Below are positions 36,988 to 45,508 of a stretch of DNA of 64,000 nucleotides, piece by piece. Where the stretch lies: the NCBI RefSeq assembly GCF_016860605.1, contig NZ_BNJR01000004.1, forward strand, positions 186,001 to 250,000, read 5' to 3'. Position 1 is the stretch's first letter, and every line of letters begins with the position of its first letter. A model generated the notes under the pieces. It was not told the DNA's origin, did no database searches, and saw only the letters and a list, made by a program, of their open reading frames with translations. The translations under genes and the position numbers were made by a program. Source of the DNA: Lentilactobacillus fungorum (GTDB lineage Bacteria; Bacillota; Bacilli; Lactobacillales; Lactobacillaceae).

Positions 36988-37860
36988 ATGAAGATTGCGA
37001 TTGTAACGGATAGCACAGCGTATTTAACTGACGAAGAGCGACAGAAGTATCACATTACAGTGGTACCAATCCCGGTCATTATCGATGGCAAAGAATACAA
37101 AGAGGGGATTGATTTAACGACAACCGAATTTTATCAGAAATTAAAAACGGCCAATTCTTTTCCCAGCACTTCCCAACCACCAGTAGGTGAAATGATTGAA
37201 TTATACAATTCACTAGCTGACAAGGGTTATGACACTGTAATCAGCATTCACTTGGCAAGTACAATTTCTGGTTTCTATAATTCATTAGAGCAGATTGCGC
37301 CATCAATTCAAAATATCAAAGTCATTCCATATGATTCCAAAATTACGGTTAAATTAATGGGATACTTAGCTATTCAAGCTAGTAAGATGGCCAGCTTGAA
37401 TCGAACAGCCGAACAAATTATTGCCTATTTAGACGACTTACGCTCAACGATTGATGAACTATTCGTTGTCGATGACCTTCAAAATTTAGTTCGGGGCGGT
37501 CGATTATCTAATGCGTCGGCTTTTATTGGCGGCATCCTTAAAATTAAGCCGTTGTTGACTTTCGATGATCAAAGTAACGAAATTGTTGCCTTTGAAAAGA
37601 TTCGTTCTCGAAAAAAGGCTTTAAAACGGGTCGAAACGCTTTTTGCGAATGCTGAACAAAAGGCAACTTATCCCCTCAGAGCACTGGTCATTAATGGCAA
37701 TGACCCTAAGGCCGGTAACGAGTGGGCAAGCAAAATACACGAACTTTATCCACAAATGAAAATTGAGCAAAGTTACTTTGGCCCAACGATTGGAACGCAT
37801 TTGGGCGACAAGGCTCTAGCCCTTGCCTGGCTTCGGGACTTTGATCAGGACAAACTATAA
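36988..37860 (+). CDS. DegV family fatty-acid-binding protein
   Basis: 290 residues. The N-terminus KIAIVTDSTAYL and the later FPSTSQPPVGE, ISIHLAST-SGFYNS and LVRGGRLSNASAFIGGILKIKPLL are diagnostic of DegV proteins. These bind a fatty acid and, as FakB subunits, present it to the kinase FakA for phosphorylation. FakA is not in this window. ATG at 36988 after GCAGGTGG; the GTG at 36979 is part of that site. Probably co-transcribed with the MarR gene upstream. Confidence 0.9.
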   Translation: MKIAIVTDSTAYLTDEERQKYHITVVPIPVIIDGKEYKEGIDLTTTEFYQKLKTANSFPSTSQPPVGEMIELYNSLADKGYDTVISIHLASTISGFYNSLEQIAPSIQNIKVIPYDSKITVKLMGYLAIQASKMASLNRTAEQIIAYLDDLRSTIDELFVVDDLQNLVRGGRLSNASAFIGGILKIKPLLTFDDQSNEIVAFEKIRSRKKALKRVETLFANAEQKATYPLRALVINGNDPKAGNEWASKIHELYPQMKIEQSYFGPTIGTHLGDKALALAWLRDFDQDKL

Positions 37861-37876
37861 AACATAACGATTATTA

Positions 37877-37929
37877 AAAGCAATCACTTAATGTTCGGAA
37901 AAAGACCGGCAAAACGATTGCTTTTTTTG
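37877..37929 (+). terminator. Terminator after the DegV gene
   Basis: AAAAGCAATC (from 37877) pairs with GATTGCTTTTTTT (to 37928), with a possible inner stem. The TTGCTT of this hairpin may also act as the -35 of the folT promoter, with TAAACT at 37940-37945 and a 16-base spacer. Confidence 0.75.
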
Positions 37930-37969
37930 TTTAATATGGTAAACTTTAGGGGTTGTATCATTTAAATTA

Positions 37970-38122
37970 TGGGGTAGGATTCAATGCGTTAAGTGTCGAA
38001 GGAACGGAATGTGAACTTCGGACGAAAAATGACGAGCTTCGACTTGTTCGCCATTTGCGGTATTGTTTCCGCATTCGCCATTTTATTTAGAACCTCTAAA
38101 TATTGGTGAGCTCCTTTAGAGG
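37970..38122 (+). promoter_or_regulatory. Tetrahydrofolate (THF) riboswitch with Shine-Dalgarno-sequestering hairpin
   Basis: The leader before folT carries the THF-riboswitch core: TGCGTTAAGTGTCGAAG (37985-38001), a second block ACGGAATGTGAACTTCGGACGAA and a closing GCGGTATTG that can pair with CAATGC. The CGAAG/CTTCG helix is clear. Downstream, CCTCTAAA (38093-38100) pairs with TTTAGAGG (38115-38122), burying the GAGGAG ribosome binding site of folT. This fits folate-induced translational shut-off. The aptamer limits are approximate. Confidence 0.8.
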
Positions 38123-38135
38123 AGATGTCGGGATC

Positions 38136-38666
38136 ATGAAGTCAGTATCATTAGGTTTTCGGAAGTTACGAACGGTTGACGTCGTTGTTTTAGGTGTTTT
38201 GATGGCGTTAGCGTTAATTTTAGGTCGACTAACAGTTGGCACACAATTTTTAAGGTTAAGCTTTGGCTTTATCATGATTGCCATCACCAGTTATCTATAC
38301 GGTCCGCTATGGTCTGCCACAACGGCTGCGTTAGGGGATATTATTGGAACCCTTATTTCGGGTAGTCCGTATTTCCCAGGGTTTACCGTTTCTGCAATTT
38401 TAGGAGCAGCTATCTATGGCGTTTTCTTTTATGATAAGCAGATTAGCTGGCAACGGGTTATTTTTTCTCAGTTACTCATTGCTGTCTTGGTAAACACAGT
38501 TTTGAATACGCTCTGGTTAACCGTTATGTATCAAACCCCGTTCTTCGGGTTATTGCCGGTTCGTTTGTTAAAGGAAATTATCATGACGCCGATCCAAATT
38601 GCGATCCTTTATTTTGTCTTGAATTCAAAAACATTTCAAACGATTAAGGACCGGCTTTTAAATTAG
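38136..38666 (+). CDS. folT: Folate-specific substrate-binding component of ECF transporter
   Basis: 176 residues, about six membrane helices. It has the S-component features of FolT: VLGVLMALALILGRLTVG, FLRLSFGFIMIAI and the conserved GPLWSATTAALGDIIGTLI. Together with a shared ECF energising module, encoded elsewhere, it imports folate. Start at ATG 38136. A THF riboswitch directly upstream confirms the substrate class. The gene precedes the folate synthesis operon, so uptake and synthesis sit side by side. Confidence 0.92.
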   Translation: MKSVSLGFRKLRTVDVVVLGVLMALALILGRLTVGTQFLRLSFGFIMIAITSYLYGPLWSATTAALGDIIGTLISGSPYFPGFTVSAILGAAIYGVFFYDKQISWQRVIFSQLLIAVLVNTVLNTLWLTVMYQTPFFGLLPVRLLKEIIMTPIQIAILYFVLNSKTFQTIKDRLLN

Positions 38667-38671
38667 TTAAC

Positions 38672-38719
38672 AAAAGCGACACGCTGGATATGATCAATAT
38701 CTAAACGGGCCGCTTTTTG
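38672..38719 (+). terminator. Possible terminator between folT and folB
   Basis: AAAAGCG near 38673 pairs with CGCTTTTT near 38711, with an inner GATAT/ATATC helix. Imperfect; it could attenuate rather than stop readthrough into folB. Confidence 0.5.
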
Positions 38720-38750
38720 TCGTATACTTTTTTCAAAGGAAGATGACCAA

Positions 38751-39101
38751 ATGTACACAATTAAATTAAACAACATGCAATTTCACAGCCATATTGGGGT
38801 GTTACCGGCAGAAAAAGTCGTTGGCCAAGCACTGCAGATTGACCTGATTACGGTCATTAATGCGGACCCTCAAAATGATCAGTTAGAAAGTACCGTTTCA
38901 TATGGGGATTTTTATCAGCAAGTTGCGCAAATCGTTTCAAGTAAGCAGGTTGATTTACTTGAAACTTTGGCGCAAACCATTTTGGAACGAATTAAGTCAT
39001 TGGACCCACGGATTGGCAAGACAACCGTTCGAATCAGGAAATTAGCCCTTCCAATCGATGGGGTCATTGATAATGTGGAAATAGAAATGGAGCGTTCGTA
39101 A
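38751..39101 (+). CDS. folB: Dihydroneopterin aldolase
   Basis: 116 residues, the normal length. It splits dihydroneopterin to 6-hydroxymethyl-dihydropterin and glycolaldehyde. Conserved parts are FHSHIGVLPAEKVVGQALQIDL, the pterin-anchoring SYGDFYQQV, LLETLAQTI and the catalytic-lysine strand KLALPIDGVIDNVEIEM. AAAGGAAG precedes the ATG. The stop overlaps the folKE start by one base, so the two are coupled. Confidence 0.93.
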   Translation: MYTIKLNNMQFHSHIGVLPAEKVVGQALQIDLITVINADPQNDQLESTVSYGDFYQQVAQIVSSKQVDLLETLAQTILERIKSLDPRIGKTTVRIRKLALPIDGVIDNVEIEMERS

Positions 39102-40153
39102 TGGAAACTGTTTACTTGAGTTTGGGAAGCAATATTGGCAATCGCCAGCAGTATATCAAAACTGCTATTAAACGATTAGGAGCGGATCCACAAATCATGA
39201 TCGAGCAGGTGGCCGCGTTTTACGAAACTGCTCCAGTGGGAAACGTTTCACAACGAGCCTTTTTGAATACGGCCGTTCGTCTTTTAACAACCCTTAGTCC
39301 ACAAAAGTTACTGAAGTTAATTCATCAAATTGAACAACAACTGCATCGAACCCGCAAGATCCATTGGGGGCCACGGACATTAGATATTGACATTATTTTT
39401 TATGGGGATCAGACAATTAAAAGTGCTGATCTGCAAGTTCCCCATCCAGAAACATTTAACCGGCGATTTGTCTTGGTGCCACTAATGGAATTAATCGATC
39501 AATCGTTTCCATATTATCATCAACTCGCTTCAGCAATTAACCAAATTGACGCCAATGAGCAGCCCCTAAAGAAGGTGCCAGCGACTGATGGGCATGATCA
39601 AGATCCAGTTGCCGAATCAGTTAAGACTATATTGACAGCGATTGGTGATGATCCAACCCGCTCCGGACTGGTCGAAACACCAGATCGAGTCAGTCGGATG
39701 TATCAGGAAATTTTTTCATCAATCGGATTGGAAGATTTCACTGATTACAAACTATTTCATTCAGCGGACTTAGATCAATCAAAAATGGTTATGATGAAGC
39801 AAATTCCATTTTATTCAATGTGCGAACATCATATGATGCCTTTTTGGGGAACGGTTAGTGTAGCCTATCTGCCCAATAACGGAACAATTATTGGGCTAAG
39901 CAAGATCCCGCGATTAGTTGATTTTGTTTCCCATAAATTAACGTTACAAGAAGCATTAACTGACGAAATCAGTGACCAATTAAATAAAATTTTGACACCA
40001 AAAGGAGTCGCGGTTGTGGTTGATGCGCGTCATATGTGTGTTGAAATGAGGGGGGTCAAAAAGACAGGGTCGACAACTAGAACCGTTCGCTTCTCTGGCA
40101 AATTTAGTGACAGTGTGGCTTACCAGAATGAATTTTTAAGCGCATTAAGGTGA
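39101..40153 (+). CDS. folKE: Bifunctional HPPK / GTP cyclohydrolase I (FolK-FolE fusion)
   Basis: 350 residues, two enzymes in one chain. Residues 1-155 are HPPK (SLGSNIGNRQQYI, the catalytic H89-WGPRTLDIDIIFYG), which pyrophosphorylates hydroxymethyl-dihydropterin. A short linker follows. Residues ~165-350 are GTP cyclohydrolase I, with zinc ligands C241, H244 and C313 in MCEHHMMPF and RHMCVEMRG; it opens the pathway by converting GTP to dihydroneopterin triphosphate. No frameshift joins them. The same fusion is known in Lactococcus lactis. Having the first and a late step fused may balance flux. Confidence 0.95.
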   Translation: METVYLSLGSNIGNRQQYIKTAIKRLGADPQIMIEQVAAFYETAPVGNVSQRAFLNTAVRLLTTLSPQKLLKLIHQIEQQLHRTRKIHWGPRTLDIDIIFYGDQTIKSADLQVPHPETFNRRFVLVPLMELIDQSFPYYHQLASAINQIDANEQPLKKVPATDGHDQDPVAESVKTILTAIGDDPTRSGLVETPDRVSRMYQEIFSSIGLEDFTDYKLFHSADLDQSKMVMMKQIPFYSMCEHHMMPFWGTVSVAYLPNNGTIIGLSKIPRLVDFVSHKLTLQEALTDEISDQLNKILTPKGVAVVVDARHMCVEMRGVKKTGSTTRTVRFSGKFSDSVAYQNEFLSALR

Positions 40154-40160
40154 TTTAACA

Positions 40161-41471
40161 ATGAAAACACAACCATTTTCAACTTTTCTATACGATCAAG
40201 GTGATCGAATTGCTTTATTAAAGAAGTTGTTACGCCACTTAGATGATCCCGACCGGGCATTTCTAATTATTCACGTTTGTGGGACTAATGGTAAGGGATC
40301 GACCGCCATGATGATCAATGCTTGTTTAACAACCCTCGGTTTTCGAGTTGGTTTATTTACAAGTCCTTTCATTGGCAATCTAACCAATAGCATTCAAATC
40401 AATAACCAGCCAATAAAATCAGCCGATCTACAAGCCGCTTTAGCGCAACTTGAACAGCTGATGAAAACTCCTGAATTTGCGCATCAACAACTATCTGAGT
40501 TTGAAGCTCAATTTCTAGCAGCGATGAATTACTTTGCGACACAACAAGTTGACTGGGTCGTTTTAGAATGCGGCTTAGGCGGTGAACTTGATGCGACGAA
40601 TGCAGTGACCACAACGGCATATTCAGTTTTTACTGAGATTGGTATGGATCACGTGGGAATTTTAGGCAATACCCTCGAAGAAATTGTGACAACCAAATCA
40701 AAAATTATTCGTCCTGGTAATACGACCATTATTGGACGCCAACACACCAAGGTTGTGAACCAAATTATCGAGAATGAAGCCGACCGCAAAAAAGCAACGA
40801 TCATTGACGTTGCGAGTTCTGTTCAAGTCAGCCCATTTCACCTGAGTGATTCCGTAATTCATTTTCAAGTTGGTCAAGATAAAGGCCAATTTAGATTTGG
40901 ACTGACAGCCAGTTATCAACTTGAAAATGTGCAAACAGTGATCGCATGGTTGGCTCATTTCTTAAAAGCTCAGCGGTTATCAATTAAACCTGATTACATT
41001 CTCAATCAGGCACTCTCAAACTTGACCATTCCAGGCCGATTTGAAACAGTTAACCATGATCCACTAGTTATCGTTGACGGCGCGCATAATCTCGACGGCA
41101 TAACCGCGTTTGTTGAAACGGTTAATCAAATTTTTCCTCTCCAGGATAAATTGATTGTCGTTGGCTTCTTGAAGGATAAGAATTATTCAGGAGCCGTTCG
41201 AGAATTAACGACCATTCCGCACGCTAATTTTATTGTGACCGAACCGCAACATCCTACCAGAAAATTGGCCGCTAGCGAACTACAACGCTCAATTAAAGAA
41301 GTGGCCGGGATCGATTCAACCATCATCAATCATCCAATCACGGCAATTAATACCGCAATGAACCAATTGCAATCAGCTAAACACGCACTCGTGTTGGTGG
41401 TTGGCTCCTTTTATTTACTGAATCCTATCAGAAATTATCTTAACAAACAGGAGGGCACTCATCATGAATAA
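40161..41471 (+). CDS. folC: Folylpolyglutamate / dihydrofolate synthase
   Basis: 436 residues, Mur-ligase superfamily. The ATP loop is HVCGTNGKGSTAMM, followed by GLFTSPFI, the metal and folate contacts ECGLGGELDATN and EIGMDHVGILG, and the hinge IVDGAHNLDGI. It adds glutamate to dihydropteroate and/or extends the polyglutamate tail. In this operon either job makes sense. It overlaps folP by eight bases. Confidence 0.93.
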   Translation: MKTQPFSTFLYDQGDRIALLKKLLRHLDDPDRAFLIIHVCGTNGKGSTAMMINACLTTLGFRVGLFTSPFIGNLTNSIQINNQPIKSADLQAALAQLEQLMKTPEFAHQQLSEFEAQFLAAMNYFATQQVDWVVLECGLGGELDATNAVTTTAYSVFTEIGMDHVGILGNTLEEIVTTKSKIIRPGNTTIIGRQHTKVVNQIIENEADRKKATIIDVASSVQVSPFHLSDSVIHFQVGQDKGQFRFGLTASYQLENVQTVIAWLAHFLKAQRLSIKPDYILNQALSNLTIPGRFETVNHDPLVIVDGAHNLDGITAFVETVNQIFPLQDKLIVVGFLKDKNYSGAVRELTTIPHANFIVTEPQHPTRKLAASELQRSIKEVAGIDSTIINHPITAINTAMNQLQSAKHALVLVVGSFYLLNPIRNYLNKQEGTHHE

Positions 41472-42330
41472 CCAAGCAAGTAGCCAAGCAAGCAACCACT
41501 TTACCGGCCCCAATTTTGATTTTGACCTTAACCAATCGCCAATTATTTATTCGATTCTTAATCTGACACCGGATTCGTTTTACGATGGCGGGGTCAATTC
41601 TAGTATTGATAAAGTGCTCAATCGAATCGAAGTGGAAAGGAGCTACGGTGCATCCGTTTTTGAGCTCGGAGGGAAATCTTCCAAACCACATTTTGATGAT
41701 ATTAGTGCCGAGGCCGAATGGGCAAGAATCGCCCCTTATTTAAACGCAATTCAAAAGCGATTCCCCGATATTGTTTTAGCCTTGGATTCCAATACCAACG
41801 AAGTAATCGAACGGGCATTAAAATCCGGCATTCAAATCATTAACGATATTGACGGCTTTAATTCGCAAACTAAGTTAGAATTAGTTGCCAAATACAAGCC
41901 TGCGGTGGTCAGCATGTTCAATGGCCGAAATTTTAATGAAAAACCGGAAACCTTAAATCAGATAATGGCCGATTTCTTTACCCATACAATAAGTGATCTA
42001 ACAGCATCAGGGCTTCAAAAAACAAACATTGTTCTTGATCCGGGGGTAGGCTTTTCCAACCACAACACATTAGCCCTCGACATTATTAAAATGCAGTTTA
42101 CCAAGCAGATGACCCGTTACCAGACACCGATCATGATTGCAATTTCGCGGAAGAGTTTTTCTAAACAATTATTTAATTTGGAATCGGCCGATGACCGACT
42201 CATCCCAACACTACTTTTTGAATCACTGATGACGGTTTTGGGCGGCCGCGTTATTCGAGTGCACGATGTCAAGGAAACTGAGTGGCTAATTAAGACATTT
42301 AACTTATTAAAAACACAATTAGTAAACTAA
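41464..42330 (+). CDS. folP: Divergent dihydropteroate synthase
   Basis: 288 residues. The TIM-barrel DHPS condenses hydroxymethyl-dihydropterin-PP with p-aminobenzoate. Pterin-site residues are mostly kept: N33 in ILNLTPDSF, D108, N127 in IINDI, the DPGVGF strand, SRKSF and RVHDV. The p-aminobenzoate loop departs strongly: the usual ESTRPG reads K71-S-S-K-P-H76, SIDTY reads LDSNT, and the MH pair reads M151-F152. A ~25-residue N-terminal extension precedes the barrel. Likely functional given its operon, but with altered substrate or sulfonamide binding. CAGGAGG precedes the ATG. Confidence 0.82.
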   Translation: MNNQASSQASNHFTGPNFDFDLNQSPIIYSILNLTPDSFYDGGVNSSIDKVLNRIEVERSYGASVFELGGKSSKPHFDDISAEAEWARIAPYLNAIQKRFPDIVLALDSNTNEVIERALKSGIQIINDIDGFNSQTKLELVAKYKPAVVSMFNGRNFNEKPETLNQIMADFFTHTISDLTASGLQKTNIVLDPGVGFSNHNTLALDIIKMQFTKQMTRYQTPIMIAISRKSFSKQLFNLESADDRLIPTLLFESLMTVLGGRVIRVHDVKETEWLIKTFNLLKTQLVN

Positions 42331-42364
42331 TTCAAAGGACACGCCAATCCAGAGGAGGTTTAAA

Positions 42365-42895
42365 ATGGCTGAATCGACAGTATTGCTTCATACAATCATG
42401 ACCAAACTCATTGAATTGGAGCAGGCAAATTTTCCTTGGGCATCTTGTGATAAAATTGACAGGTTGAAACACCTACTATTAGTCCATGCACCTGAATTGC
42501 GAAACCGTCGTTCGCAGCTTCATCTTTCCGCAAGTGCTTTAGTTTTTTGTCATCAAACCGCCTTTTTTATTCGCCATCCGTATTTAAAGACGACCTTATT
42601 ACCAGCAGGTCACGTTGAACCAAATGAATTGCCGGCAGCATGTGCTCAGCGGGAATTTCACGAAGAAACCGGTTATCAATTGCAGCCTAACGGTGGTCGG
42701 TTAATTGACCTGAATTTAATCTCAATTCCGGCTAATCCAATTAAAGGTGAGGGGGCGCACCAGCATATTGATTTTAGATTTAACTTTAACTTGTTGAACG
42801 ATCTTCAAGACAAACCCGAATTGCCAGTATTTTGCTTACCAAAAACGCAAGCGCCTAAGGAATTTGCCCGCTACTTTGACCTAATTTTAAGGTGA
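42365..42895 (+). CDS. Nudix hydrolase, possible dihydroneopterin triphosphate pyrophosphatase
   Basis: 176 residues. A perfect Nudix box runs from G82 to Y104 (GHVEPNELPAACAQREFHEE, then TGY), matching Gx5Ex7REUxEExGU. Nudix enzymes cleave nucleoside diphosphate-X bonds with Mg. In Lactococcus lactis a Nudix protein of the folate operon removes pyrophosphate from dihydroneopterin triphosphate (FolQ), the step between FolE and FolB that this operon otherwise lacks. Place and missing step together support that role; sequence alone does not prove it. GAGGAGG lies just before the ATG. Confidence 0.85.
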   Translation: MAESTVLLHTIMTKLIELEQANFPWASCDKIDRLKHLLLVHAPELRNRRSQLHLSASALVFCHQTAFFIRHPYLKTTLLPAGHVEPNELPAACAQREFHEETGYQLQPNGGRLIDLNLISIPANPIKGEGAHQHIDFRFNFNLLNDLQDKPELPVFCLPKTQAPKEFARYFDLILR

Positions 42896-42901
42896 ATAAT
42901 G

Positions 42902-43708
42902 ATGAAGAATTACCGAGTATACAATGCGACCAGTCATCAATTTCCGATTGTCATTGACCTGCCACACAGTGGAACGTTTGTTACCGAGTCAATGACCAAT
43001 CAATTGCTGCCAACCGCTGTTTTGGCCAATACGGATTGGTTTTTAAGGGAGTTATACGATTTCTTACCACAAATGGGACTGACCGTTATAGAAAACAATT
43101 TAAGTCGTTATGTGATTGATCCTAATCGAGATTCAAAGGCTGAAGTGAGCGGCAATTATTATCACTTGATTTATGAACAAAATACGTTTGGCCACCAACT
43201 ATACCAAACGCCATTGACAAGCCAGGAGATCAATCATCGAATTGTGCACTTTTATCAACCTTATCATCAACAGCTTCAACAATTATTAGCAGATAAATTA
43301 GCGGTTTTTGATCAAGTGCTATTAATTGATTTGCACAGTTTTGCTGAATATACCCATCCGTCAGTTGGGAAAACAGCGGATGTTGTTTTAGGAAATAACT
43401 GGGGGCAAACGAGTTCGTCAGCGCTATTTTGTTATTTCCAAACGCTTTTTCAGAGTCAATCTTATCGTGTTGACAACAATTTTCCATTTCGAGGAGGCTA
43501 TATCACCCGGTATTATGGCGATCAACCCGGTATTCAGGCCCTTCAAATTGAATTACGTTATAATCAATATATTCAAAAGCGCTATTTTGGTGAAGAAATG
43601 ATTGATTCCTGGGAACCCAGTGTTTTCAACGATGCTAAACAACGACTTGAGTTTATTTTTCAAAAATTAGCAGCAGACCTCATTACGAAACGTTTGAGGT
43701 TAACTTGA
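42902..43708 (+). CDS. N-formylglutamate amidohydrolase-like protein
   Basis: About 268 residues. It shows the family motifs DLPHSGTF, DPNRDSKAEVSG, and LIDLHSF, which supply zinc ligands and catalytic residues, plus the late LQIELRYNQYI with its conserved Glu. Known members release formate from N-formylglutamate in histidine breakdown; no hut genes are here. It follows the Nudix gene with only a few bases between, at the end of the folate cluster, so a substrate linked to folate or its glutamate tail is worth considering. The ATG at 42902 has a better distance to AAGGTGA than the one at 42899. Confidence 0.8.
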   Translation: MKNYRVYNATSHQFPIVIDLPHSGTFVTESMTNQLLPTAVLANTDWFLRELYDFLPQMGLTVIENNLSRYVIDPNRDSKAEVSGNYYHLIYEQNTFGHQLYQTPLTSQEINHRIVHFYQPYHQQLQQLLADKLAVFDQVLLIDLHSFAEYTHPSVGKTADVVLGNNWGQTSSSALFCYFQTLFQSQSYRVDNNFPFRGGYITRYYGDQPGIQALQIELRYNQYIQKRYFGEEMIDSWEPSVFNDAKQRLEFIFQKLAADLITKRLRLT

Positions 43709-43755
43709 TTGCTTCGTTAGTGTTAGCGAATGTAAAATTAAAGAAGGGTGATTAA

Positions 43756-44196
43756 ATGATCAAAAAGGCCAATGAACTTGTTGGTATTCGCAAAATGACA
43801 GTGACAGACTATCCTGATGCTTATGCACTTTGGAAAGTAACACCTGGCATGAACTTGCGTGAGTTTGATGATAGCTTCAAAGAAATTAGTCGATTAATTC
43901 AGTTCAATCCTGATTTTTGCTTTGTTGCAGAACAGAATCATCAACTAATTGGCACAATTTTAGGGGCTACGGATGGTCGTCGCGGTCGAATTTATCACTT
44001 AGCAGTTGCTAAAACAGCTCAGCGTCAAGGAATCGGGACCAAGCTCGTAAACTTAGTGATTGAGCGTTTACGGGAAGTAGGAATTTCCAAAATATCAGCG
44101 ACAGTCATGAAACATAATCACGCTGGCGCGGCATTCTGGCAAAAATTAAAATTTAGTGAACGTTTAGAAATTGAAACCTTCACTAAAATTATTTAA
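43756..44196 (+). CDS. GNAT family N-acetyltransferase
   Basis: 146 residues. The acetyl-CoA binding motif A is LAVAKTAQRQGIGTKLVNLV (R/QxxGxG/A), preceded by the strand GTILGATDGRRGRIYHL and followed by the motif B region HNHAGAAFWQKLKF. Possible substrates include small amines or protein N-termini; none is indicated. AAGAAGGGTG precedes the ATG. It seems to be its own transcript or the tail of the folate operon; no terminator is seen in the 47 bases between. Confidence 0.85.
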   Translation: MIKKANELVGIRKMTVTDYPDAYALWKVTPGMNLREFDDSFKEISRLIQFNPDFCFVAEQNHQLIGTILGATDGRRGRIYHLAVAKTAQRQGIGTKLVNLVIERLREVGISKISATVMKHNHAGAAFWQKLKFSERLEIETFTKII

Positions 44197-44290
44197 AGTG
44201 CATTAAATTCTTGCATTTAAGTCGCAACCATGATTAAATGGCGGTGTTCAAACGGATTTTAAAAATGTGATAAAAAGAGGTTACTTACTT

Positions 44291-45241
44291 ATGAAAGCTG
44301 CCGTTTTAACCGAATATGGTAAGACCCCAGAATACCGAGATTTCCCTGAACCCGAAGTCGCCAATGACCAGCAACTATTGGTTTCACCAAGGGCTTCTTC
44401 GATTAAGCAATTAGATATTAGCAAGGCCGCTGGTAACCATTACACAAATTTTGATCCATTACCAGCTGTAATGGGCATGGACGGGGTGGCTGAACTGGAT
44501 GATGGTACCCGGGTGTATGCGATGGGAATAACTGGTATGATGGCCGAAAAAGCGATCATTGATAAGCGTCATTTTCTAAAGTTACCGGCTGGGTTGGACA
44601 ATGCTCGAGCGGCAGCTTTGCCGAATGCTTTGATGGGTTCTGATCTTGCTTTAATTGAAAAAGGAAAGATTAAAGAAGGCGACGTGGTCTTTGTTAACGG
44701 TGCAACTGGGGCAACTGGCATGATGGCCGTTCAATTGGCAAAGTTTCATGGAGCCGCAACAGTTATTGCAACTGGACGCAATCAGCAAACGCTTAATCGC
44801 CTTAAATCAATTGGTGCGGATATGACAATCTCACTTAGTCAACCAGATGACCAAGTGATTAAGATGGTCATTTCTGCTTATGAGAAAGCGCCATTTGATA
44901 CAATTATTGATTATCTTTGGGGCCATCCGGCAGAATTAGTTTTGGAAGCAATTCGAAGACTAACGTTGGCAAGGCGGTTAACTTATATTACAGTTGGTGG
45001 CATGGCAAGCGCAGCAATATCTTTGCCGTCGCAAATTTTGCGTAGTAAAAACATTGTACTAATTGGTTCAGGAATTGGTAGTTTTTCAGCTAAGGTTTTT
45101 CAAAGTTACTTAAGCAACAACTTACCGGTGTTGTTTGAATACGCTGCAAATGATCACTTATATATGAATTTAAATGTTTTTCCATTATCGCAAGTTGCAA
45201 CTGCTTGGTCATCGACAGGACGCTCAGTTATTATGATTTAA
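44291..45241 (+). CDS. Zinc-independent MDR-family quinone oxidoreductase-like protein
   Basis: 316 residues. It has the MDR fold with NGATGATGMMAVQLAKFHGA for NADP(H) binding and the sequence ATGRN at the end of strand 2, which favours NADPH. The catalytic and structural zinc cysteines of alcohol dehydrogenases are absent, so it should be a quinone reductase or enone reductase type. The ATG at 44291 follows AAAAGAGG; the GTG at 44267 has no site. Confidence 0.82.
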   Translation: MKAAVLTEYGKTPEYRDFPEPEVANDQQLLVSPRASSIKQLDISKAAGNHYTNFDPLPAVMGMDGVAELDDGTRVYAMGITGMMAEKAIIDKRHFLKLPAGLDNARAAALPNALMGSDLALIEKGKIKEGDVVFVNGATGATGMMAVQLAKFHGAATVIATGRNQQTLNRLKSIGADMTISLSQPDDQVIKMVISAYEKAPFDTIIDYLWGHPAELVLEAIRRLTLARRLTYITVGGMASAAISLPSQILRSKNIVLIGSGIGSFSAKVFQSYLSNNLPVLFEYAANDHLYMNLNVFPLSQVATAWSSTGRSVIMI

Positions 45242-45252
45242 TGAATGTAATT

Positions 45253-45293
45253 AAAAAGTCACTAACTGAAAAAATTCAGTGGTGACTTTTTAA
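45253..45293 (+). terminator. Terminator after the MDR oxidoreductase
   Basis: AAAAAGTCACTAACTGAA pairs with TTCAGTGGTGACTTTTT with a one-base mismatch region and a T-run. Confidence 0.8.
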
Positions 45294-45369
45294 TAGGTTG
45301 GACCAACGTTCAAAGAAGTAGAGTAGTAGACTAAATTGGATTAAAGGATCAGTTTTAAATTTTACTTTA

Positions 45370-45385
45370 CATAATATATATTATG
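45370..45385. repeat. 16-bp perfect AT-rich palindrome
   Basis: CATAATATATATTATG reads the same on both strands. It lies between the two hairpins separating converging genes. Could be a protein-binding site or chance in AT-rich DNA. Confidence 0.35.
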
Positions 45386-45408
45386 CGAAGAATGCAAAAA
45401 ATCCAAAA

Positions 45409-45456
45409 AAGCAATGCGCGTTGACGTTCAATCATAATCATCAACGCGCATTGCTT
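45409..45456. terminator. Terminator for the converging licD gene
   Basis: A perfect 16-bp stem (arms 45409-45424 and 45441-45456), with a T-run on the minus-strand side. Confidence 0.8.
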
Positions 45457-45508
45457 AAATTAAAACCAGCATATTCGAATTTAATACTAATCAATCCAAT
45501 CTTTTGGT

